A DNA stretch of 33,938 bases from the NCBI GenBank assembly GCA_964651405.1, contig CAZYZB010000006.1:1-33938 (forward strand). The letters run 5' to 3'. How positions within the stretch are numbered: the first letter of the stretch is position 1; each line of letters opens with the position of its first letter. The position numbers and the translations under genes are program-made. Below are positions 28,436-33,938 of the stretch, piece after piece. Source of the stretch: JAWBOD01 sp964651405. Its GTDB lineage: Archaea; Aenigmatarchaeota; Aenigmatarchaeia; Aenigmatarchaeales; Aenigmatarchaeaceae. Under the pieces are notes generated by a model. The model did no database searches and was not told the origin of the DNA. It saw only the letters and a program-made list of their open reading frames with translations.

Positions 28436-29233
28436 TTAAGCCTTGATTATCGTTCCTAAGCCCCTTTCCCCAAGTAAAGCTCTTTTAAGATAGCCTTCTT
28501 TCTCTCCGTTGATAATATCAGCTTCAACTCCGAGTTTTGTTAGTTCAAAGATTCTCTCAACTCTATGGAGCATTCCACCCGTAACGTCGATACCAGCACT
28601 TCCACCAAGGTATTTCTTGATATCTTGATAATTATTTGTGTTTATTTCTTTTATTAGTTTGGCGCTAGAATCTTTTTGAGGGTCTGAAGTAAACACTCCA
28701 TCTACTATGCCAGCCAGAATAATTTTTTTAGAACCTAAATTTTTAGCTAAATAATTCAGAATTTCCTCTGTTGATATTATGCTGCATCCTTGTTTAGTAT
28801 CAAGCGCAACATCTCCATACGGAACAGGCAGCAAGTTATGCTTGAGCATTTCTTTTACTGATTCTAAATACCACTCTTTAATTCTCCCTTGTTCTGTGAT
28901 AAGCGCTGCAGACGGCTGAACAGAAATTGCGTTCTCGCCTGCTTCTATTAAAGAATTTACTATGATTCTATTAAGTCTAGATGCAGCATCTTGAACTAAA
29001 GATATACCTTTGCAACTTTCTTTGTTTATCATTCCTTCATTCGTCCTATAATCTTTAGCTGGTTTATGAGGGAAAGAACCTCCGCCATGGCCTATAATTA
29101 ATTTCACACCTCTAGTCCTGGCTTCATGAATCTCTTTTGCTAATCTTTTGATTACATCTAGTCTTGGAGTAAATGGCTTTGTTTTATCAGTGATAAGACT
29201 GCCTCCAAGTTTAAGAAGTATGATATCTTCCAT
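28436..29233 (-). CDS. ipk: Isopentenyl phosphate kinase
   Basis: 265 residues, amino-acid-kinase fold. LLKLGGSLITDK (Lys, Gly loop), GHGGGSFPH with the family-specific His, NRIIVNSLIEAG, ILAGIVDGVFTSDPQ and GGSAGIDVTGGMLHRVERIF. It phosphorylates isopentenyl phosphate to isopentenyl diphosphate, the last step of archaeal mevalonate routes. AATATGTGATTAAATGG gives a GTGAT ribosome site. It follows the methyltransferase gene after about 20 nt. Confidence 0.94.
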   Translation of the reverse strand: MEDIILLKLGGSLITDKTKPFTPRLDVIKRLAKEIHEARTRGVKLIIGHGGGSFPHKPAKDYRTNEGMINKESCKGISLVQDAASRLNRIIVNSLIEAGENAISVQPSAALITEQGRIKEWYLESVKEMLKHNLLPVPYGDVALDTKQGCSIISTEEILNYLAKNLGSKKIILAGIVDGVFTSDPQKDSSAKLIKEINTNNYQDIKKYLGGSAGIDVTGGMLHRVERIFELTKLGVEADIINGEKEGYLKRALLGERGLGTIIKA

Positions 29234-29254
29234 TTAATCACATATTTTATATAT

Positions 29255-29929
29255 TTATTTAGTTTTCTTAAATAATACAGCCAACCCAGTTTCTGCTTTA
29301 TGTTCTAAAAGACCAGCATCAACAAATTCTAAATTGCATTCCGATCCTCTTTTAATCCTGTCTTCCATTTCTTCTTTTATAATTTCATCTGTAAGTTTAG
29401 AGTTTGTACCATAAGCTGTAACAAATTCACCAGACACTGACATCGAGTACAAAACATAACCTCCTTCCCTTGCAGCTGAAGCTATCGCATTGAGTGGAAC
29501 TGGCTTTTTGCCAACATCTTTATTTGTCCATATCTTTCCGATGTCGTGAAGTGTTAATGTACAAACAGGATTTATTGCCGTAACCAAGTCAAGATCTTTA
29601 AGAGGTTCTCTCATACTTTCATATCTTAAATTCCTAAAGATATTTTCCTTACGATATCTTGGTTCTACGCTTACTTTTTTAAATCTCTGATCTTTTTCAC
29701 CAAGTCTAAAGGCATCTCCAATAATAGCGGTTGCATTGTCAAAATATCCCTTGGATATTCCTGTAGCTAACAATTGAGCATTAATATCAAGCCCATAGGT
29801 ATCGCTTTTTGGATAAACAGATGAAAGTTCATGAGGTAACCACCCCTCTCCACAGCAAGCATCCAAAATCTTTCTAGGCCTAAACTTATCTCTTTTTAGA
29901 TTCTTTTGTATTCTTTCAGCTACATACAT
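29255..29929 (-). CDS. SAM-dependent methyltransferase-like protein in isoprenoid operon
   Basis: 224 residues. Motif I KILDACCGEGWLPHEL, motif II YGLDINAQLL, a GDAFRLG segment and AREGGYVLYSMSVSG identify a class I SAM methyltransferase fold. The middle region (about 85-125, basic and Arg-rich, SVEPRYRKENIFRNLRYESM) is not typical. It lies between dehydratase small subunit and isopentenyl phosphate kinase on the same strand, so it is probably co-transcribed, but its role in isoprenoid or lipid metabolism is not evident. Some of it (DLVTAINPVCTLTLHDIGKI) resembles substrate-binding rather than SAM-pocket sequence. Confidence 0.75.
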   Translation of the reverse strand: MYVAERIQKNLKRDKFRPRKILDACCGEGWLPHELSSVYPKSDTYGLDINAQLLATGISKGYFDNATAIIGDAFRLGEKDQRFKKVSVEPRYRKENIFRNLRYESMREPLKDLDLVTAINPVCTLTLHDIGKIWTNKDVGKKPVPLNAIASAAREGGYVLYSMSVSGEFVTAYGTNSKLTDEIIKEEMEDRIKRGSECNLEFVDAGLLEHKAETGLAVLFKKTK

Positions 29930-29995
29930 ACAATCATTAATAAGTAAAACAAAAAGCTTTTTAATCTTTACCTAACAGTCTAACTATTGTCGATT

Positions 29996-30388
29996 TCATT
30001 CGTTTAGAAAAACCTTTTCTCCTTCTATTCTAATCTTATCTCCTGTCTTAAAAACATTTATTTTAATCTTGTCAACACAAGGTATGTTAGATATTATTGC
30101 TCCAACAGCTGTTATCGGTTCGCATTCCTCGTTTATTATAGCAAGAGGAGCCACATTGTTCTTTTTCATTCTGTACAAGATGTAAGAGCCAACCGTAGAA
30201 CCTTTACCAGTTGGAAATACTAGAACTTTTCCTTTAATGTTTTTTCCTTCTAATGGATGTCCTTTTTCAATAACTATTCCAGTCTCTGGGTCTACTCCAC
30301 CTAGAAATCCTATTGGTTCATTTGAAACAACAGTCTCGCCTTCTACTTCTCCATATTTTATTATTTTTCCTTCAATTTTCATTCCCAT
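29996..30388 (-). CDS. Phosphomevalonate dehydratase small subunit (aconitase X swivel)
   Basis: 130 residues. The swivel-domain motif PTGKGSTVGSYILYRM carries the conserved Ser-Thr loop; EPIGFLGGVDPETGIVIEKGHPLEGK is typical of the AcnX small subunit. With the large subunit it dehydrates mevalonate 5-phosphate to trans-anhydromevalonate 5-phosphate. It overlaps the large-subunit gene by 10 nt, which suits a heterodimer. ATG 30388 is used; MKIEGK at 30382 is possible. Confidence 0.9.
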   Translation of the reverse strand: MGMKIEGKIIKYGEVEGETVVSNEPIGFLGGVDPETGIVIEKGHPLEGKNIKGKVLVFPTGKGSTVGSYILYRMKKNNVAPLAIINEECEPITAVGAIISNIPCVDKIKINVFKTGDKIRIEGEKVFLNE

Positions 30389-31575
30389 CTACCTTTTATC
30401 GCTGCATTTATACATTTTTCTAAAGAGCCGAACCTGACGTTTAATTTAGAATATGAAGGCACATAAAAAGCAGCTTTACCAGAATTTGTAGCAACATTTT
30501 TAAAACCAAAATCCTCAACAGGTGCCACTACCAAGCAAGTGTCATTCACAACTTTTCCTCCACTCTGCTCTATTGTTCTGACATAATCTTTAGCCCTTTC
30601 ACTTGTATATTTGGATGTTGTTACCCATAGCTCTGCTTTGAGTGTTTTGTCTTTAACAAGTTCTGCAATCTTTTTTATTTCATCTATAGAAGCATGAGGA
30701 CAACCTATGCTTACAAGATCTATCTCATTAACATTTGAGTTCAAAGAATTATAACCTTCTTCCAAACTTTCCAATGTAATTTTTTCTGCAGAACCGTTTA
30801 TCATGTTCTTCATTACGGCTTCTGGTGTAATCTTATCTATATGGAACAAAGCAACTGCTCCACTAGCAGCCATCGAAGCTCCTAGAACTTTTAAATTATC
30901 TTGATTAGTTTCTTTAATCCCTATAATATATGGAACCTTGTTCTTTACAACTTTTCCAATCATATTTCCTAAAGCTCCAAAATCAGAAAAATCCTTAACC
31001 TCGCAATTAACATTAAAAATAAAATCTGCCTTACGGTTCTCATTCAAATGAAAACCATAACAAGCAGTTCTACCACAAATAGCAGCTGCTAAAGCAGAAG
31101 GACCACCTTCCCTATTGGTTCTAGCACCAATAACAGAATTGGCAAATGCTACAGCAGAAGACTCTCCCCATGCGATATGTTCTCCAAACTTTGGTAAAAA
31201 ACCTATCAAATATGGTGTGCATGAACAGATTGGTGAGATGCCCATTTTCTTAAAGGCATCAATGACTCTTAACTGTTTTCTCGCAAATTCTTCTTTAAAG
31301 CCAAGCTTTCTCCAATTTTCCAAGTCCATCCCAGCAGGATTCAATGTTGTCTTGACGGAAATCTTACCGCCCTTCTTTGCCCATTCTTCTAGGAATTCGA
31401 TCCCAGCATCTCCTAAATTCTTATAGCTCACTCCAGAAACTTGAACGCTATTAACCATAACAAGCTTTTCTGCATTGTAAATCTTTCCTAGAGCAACAAC
31501 TATCTCCATTGCTTTTTGTATTCCCTCGCCTCTTTCACCAACAAACATTTTTTCTTCTTCTTTTGTTAGTTCCAT
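30379..31575 (-). CDS. Phosphomevalonate dehydratase large subunit (aconitase X catalytic)
   Basis: 398 residues, typical of AcnX large subunits. Visible blocks: EEEKMFVGERGEGIQKAMEI, LVMVNSVQVSGVSYKNLGDAG, CSCTPYLIGFLPKFGEHIAWGESSAVAFANSVIGARTNREG, CGRTACYGFHL and VSIGCPHASIDEI. The Cys residues of CSCTPY and SIGCPHA fit the [4Fe-4S] cluster ligands. It uses mevalonate 5-phosphate as in the Aeropyrum-type pathway. Start GTGATGTCATG gives a GTGAT ribosome site. It follows the UbiD-family gene by 4 nt. Confidence 0.9.
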   Translation of the reverse strand: MELTKEEEKMFVGERGEGIQKAMEIVVALGKIYNAEKLVMVNSVQVSGVSYKNLGDAGIEFLEEWAKKGGKISVKTTLNPAGMDLENWRKLGFKEEFARKQLRVIDAFKKMGISPICSCTPYLIGFLPKFGEHIAWGESSAVAFANSVIGARTNREGGPSALAAAICGRTACYGFHLNENRKADFIFNVNCEVKDFSDFGALGNMIGKVVKNKVPYIIGIKETNQDNLKVLGASMAASGAVALFHIDKITPEAVMKNMINGSAEKITLESLEEGYNSLNSNVNEIDLVSIGCPHASIDEIKKIAELVKDKTLKAELWVTTSKYTSERAKDYVRTIEQSGGKVVNDTCLVVAPVEDFGFKNVATNSGKAAFYVPSYSKLNVRFGSLEKCINAAIKGRWE

Positions 31576-31579
31576 GACA

Positions 31580-32899
31580 TCACAAATATTTTTTCAAATC
31601 AATCTTTTCATATCTTTCTTTCTTAAAACTCTTGTCCGTCTTGCCGAAAGGAACTGTTGCATCTATGCCCACTTTAGCTGTTAAAGCCTTCTTACCAGGT
31701 TCTTGATGAGCAGAAGGGTCTAGAGAAGAACCAGGTTGATTAGTAAGAATCAAAATATTCTTATCTGCTTGAGAACGAGTAGCAATCGCCCACTCAACTT
31801 CATTCATATCGTAAATATCAATATCATCATCAACTACTACACAATGTTTCAATGAACCGTGCCCTTTGAATGCTGCTTCCAGTGCTTTTTTGCCATCATC
31901 TTCCTTTTCTTTATGTATCTGGACTATTGCATGCAACCAAGATGTTCCTCCAAGCGTTATTAAAACATTCTTGCATTTGCAAACTTTATTTACTTCATTA
32001 AAAATTGTTGGCTCTTTAGGCATTCCCATCAAAAGCTTATGCTCTCCTTTACCTGCAATTAAAGCATGAAACATAGCATTCTTTCTATGTGTTATTTTTT
32101 TAATTTCTATGACCGGTTGCTCTCTTACTCGATCATATGTTTCGGTTATATCAAGGAAGGGACCTTCCTGAACTTTTTCTTTTGTTATCCTACCTTCTAA
32201 AACAATTTCTGAATCTGCTGGAACTTCTATGTCAATAGACTTGCATTTAACGAGCTTTGTTTCTTCTAAGGCGTTTGCCATTCCTAGTTCATCAACACCG
32301 TGCGGCAGAGTGGTTGCTGCTGCCAATAAAACTGGTACAGCATTTCCTATGCAAATAGCAATATCCAGTTCTCCGCCAGCTTTTTTTAAAGCAGTGTCAG
32401 TTCCACGATTCTCAACTATTCTTGCAGCAAAATGATTTTTATCTAAAAGCATTAACCTATGAAAACAAATATTTCTTATTCCATTTTCAGGATCTTTTAT
32501 TATGCAAACAGCAGAAGCAATATACTTCCCACCATCTTTTGGCATGTATCTTAAAATAGGTAAAGAATTCAAGTCGACGTTATTCTCTACTATCTCTTGA
32601 CAAGGTGCATTGCTTATCATTGCTGGTTCTTTTAGATTACTAGTAGACCAACTTAATCTTTCTAAAATTTGATCTTTTCTAATTCCTAAAGCATCTGCTA
32701 TTAATTCTCTAGAGGATGCGACGTTGCCTATGACAGGGTATTTTGAATTTTTAACATTATTGAAAATTACTAATTTACCATCCAAAGAAGCTAGAATATT
32801 TGCAATCTCAAAGTCTGTCGAGACTTCTTTGTTAATTTTTATTATTTTATTCTCCTTGTCTAATTTATCTATAAATGCTCTAAGACTCATTCTTTCCAC
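31580..32899 (-). CDS. UbiD-family anhydromevalonate phosphate decarboxylase
   Basis: 439 residues. UbiD fold landmarks: SLRAFIDKLDKENKIIKINK start, PVIGNVASSRELIADAL, EGPFLDITETYDRVREQPVIEI (metal/prFMN loop with Glu) and the C-terminal DQADKNILILTNQPGSSLDPS. The neighbours (UbiX and both dehydratase subunits) indicate it decarboxylates trans-anhydromevalonate 5-phosphate to isopentenyl phosphate using prenylated FMN. It is not the ubiquinone enzyme. It overlaps ubiX by 13 nt. Confidence 0.9.
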   Translation of the reverse strand: MERMSLRAFIDKLDKENKIIKINKEVSTDFEIANILASLDGKLVIFNNVKNSKYPVIGNVASSRELIADALGIRKDQILERLSWSTSNLKEPAMISNAPCQEIVENNVDLNSLPILRYMPKDGGKYIASAVCIIKDPENGIRNICFHRLMLLDKNHFAARIVENRGTDTALKKAGGELDIAICIGNAVPVLLAAATTLPHGVDELGMANALEETKLVKCKSIDIEVPADSEIVLEGRITKEKVQEGPFLDITETYDRVREQPVIEIKKITHRKNAMFHALIAGKGEHKLLMGMPKEPTIFNEVNKVCKCKNVLITLGGTSWLHAIVQIHKEKEDDGKKALEAAFKGHGSLKHCVVVDDDIDIYDMNEVEWAIATRSQADKNILILTNQPGSSLDPSAHQEPGKKALTAKVGIDATVPFGKTDKSFKKERYEKIDLKKYL

Positions 32900-33420
32900 C
32901 TCTTATACAAATTATTTTTAATGTCTAATAAGTCTAGGATTTTTCCAACAAAAAAGTTGTTCATGTCTTCCAAGGTTTTGGGTTTAAAATAATACGCAGC
33001 ATTTAACGGCATTATGTTTCCACCGGCTAGAATTACCTTTCTCATGTTTTCAACATGAATTAAGTTAAATGGAGTTTCTCTTACGCACAAAATTAATTTT
33101 CTCCTCATCTTCAACTGGACGTCAGCCAACCTATTAATTAGTGTATTTGAATATCCATTAGCAACTGCAGATAAGGTTTTCATGGAGCACGGACATATTA
33201 TAAAGGCATCAATTTTATTTGAACTGCTTGATATTGTAGCTTCTATATCATTCTCATCATAATCATATTTTATTTGCGATTTAGTCTCTTCTTTTAATAC
33301 TTTTTTACCTGCTTCTGATATAATTACACTAACATTGAATTTCATTTTCTTTAATTCTTCGATTAGCCTTAATCCTACTATGCCACCAGAGGCACCTGTT
33401 ATCGCAACAACAATATTCAT
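32887..33420 (-). CDS. ubiX: Flavin prenyltransferase UbiX
   Basis: 177 residues. N-terminal AITGASGGIVGLRLIEEL, then ISEAG, FIICPCSMKTLSAVANGYSN and LCVRETPFNLIHVENMRK are hallmark UbiX blocks (FMN and dimethylallyl-phosphate sites). It makes prenyl-FMN, the cofactor of the adjacent UbiD-family enzyme, using dimethylallyl phosphate or diphosphate. The start overlaps the mevalonate kinase stop (ATG at 33420 against the TAA at 33417-33419). Tight linkage to its client enzyme is strong functional evidence. Confidence 0.94.
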   Translation of the reverse strand: MNIVVAITGASGGIVGLRLIEELKKMKFNVSVIISEAGKKVLKEETKSQIKYDYDENDIEATISSSSNKIDAFIICPCSMKTLSAVANGYSNTLINRLADVQLKMRRKLILCVRETPFNLIHVENMRKVILAGGNIMPLNAAYYFKPKTLEDMNNFFVGKILDLLDIKNNLYKRWKE

Positions 33421-33938
33421 CTTATCTCCTTTACTCCTTCTACTCCAATCTCAGCTTGAAAAGAGCTAAAGCCCTTTTCACCATATATCCTCATCAATTC
33501 TTCTGCCTGTTTTTTATCTTTAGCTAAAACAATGCAGCAACCTCCACCCCAACCTCCAGTCGGCTTTGCTCCTAAAGCATTGTTCTTAACAGCAATTTCT
33601 ATGATGTTATCCAATTTTTCTGTGGAAATGTTTAGTTTTTTTAGCTCTAGATAATACTCCAGCATCAGTTCTCCCATTAATCCAAGGTTCTGTTCTTTCA
33701 GAGCATCTAATGCCTGAAGGGAAATATTGTTTAATCTTTCTAAAACAGTGTCAACAAATTCTTTACTTTCTTCTCTTTGACTCCTAACATAGGGAACTGT
33801 TTCACCTGTTTTAGCAGATTCTCCACTGTCTACAAAAATTAAAGGAAGTTCAAAATTAATATCCAAAGGTTTTATCCCTTCAGATTTTTTGTATTGGATG
33901 TATCCGCCATAAGTTACAATAGAACTGTCAATACCTGA
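33417..33938 (-). CDS. mvk: Mevalonate kinase, C-terminal part (cut by window edge)
   Basis: The frame runs off the right edge; about 173 residues are visible. It opens SGIDSSIVTYGGYIQYKKSE, matching SGxDxxxxxxGG of GHMP kinases and mevalonate kinases, and continues with PLIFVDSGESAKT, NIISLQALDALKEQNLGLMG and the terminal GHMP loop GAKPTGGWGGGCCIVL. That loop is usually GAKxTGAGGGGC; Trp replaces a Gly here. It phosphorylates mevalonate at O5. The TTG at 33866 is internal, not the start. First gene of the downstream operon. Confidence 0.88.
   Translation of the reverse strand, partial: SGIDSSIVTYGGYIQYKKSEGIKPLDINFELPLIFVDSGESAKTGETVPYVRSQREESKEFVDTVLERLNNISLQALDALKEQNLGLMGELMLEYYLELKKLNISTEKLDNIIEIAVKNNALGAKPTGGWGGGCCIVLAKDKKQAEELMRIYGEKGFSSFQAEIGVEGVKEIR

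Noticed and set aside
1..33938. CRISPR array, insertion sequence, 16S or 23S rRNA
   Set aside because: No spaced direct repeats, no transposase frame with inverted ends, and no long rRNA core sequence were seen.

Overview
This is AT-rich archaeal DNA. The evidence is archaeal ribosomal proteins (L39e, S19e, S6e), translation factors aIF2-gamma and aIF5B, a PDCD5-family protein, an archaeal-type mevalonate pathway ending in isopentenyl phosphate kinase, and tRNA genes carrying bulge-helix-bulge introns. Many starts look leaderless (a TATTTAAA-like TATA box about 25-29 nt before the ATG); others carry a GGTGAT Shine-Dalgarno. A minimised RNase P protein, tiny tRNA introns and short intergenic gaps suggest a small-genome DPANN-type archaeon (Woesearchaeota/Aenigmarchaeota-like). 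That placement is inference; no 16S or 23S rRNA lies in the window.

Layout. 1-930 is a translation block on the minus strand: a short RNase P component 4, S19e, PDCD5 and the start of L39e. 995-17424 is a patchwork of seven tRNA genes (Gly, Trp, Thr, Met, Lys, Asp, Tyr; all minus strand, six with introns), a 5S rRNA, two orphan tRNA 3' fragments, two LAGLIDADG endonuclease genes abutting tRNA genes, a decayed integrase beside tRNA-Thr, and accessory genes: two glycosyltransferases, two UbiA-family prenyltransferases, a PHP phosphoesterase, an S66 peptidase, a sugar epimerase, a HAD phosphatase, RpiB, EamA half-transporters and several small proteins. 17455-23606 holds a secreted membrane protein, the S6e / CYTH / aIF2-gamma operon, a membrane acyltransferase and aIF5B. 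23646-33938 is an isoprenoid-precursor supercluster.

The supercluster encodes a thiolase-like protein, HMG-CoA synthase fused to a DUF35 domain, class II HMG-CoA reductase, mevalonate kinase (cut by the window edge), UbiX, a UbiD-family decarboxylase, both subunits of the aconitase-X-type phosphomevalonate dehydratase, isopentenyl phosphate kinase and a type I IPP isomerase homologue. This is nearly the whole modified archaeal mevalonate route in about 10 kb. Two members have lost hallmark residues: the thiolase lacks its nucleophilic Cys and the other catalytic positions, and the isomerase has Ala at the catalytic Cys position. The two UbiA proteins, the glycosyltransferases and membrane-lipid synthesis are plausible consumers of the products.

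The most unusual RNA features are a tRNA-Gly(UCC) gene with three introns, including a perfect BHB intron inside the T-loop, and uniform 14-nt introns in tRNA-Gly and tRNA-Thr.
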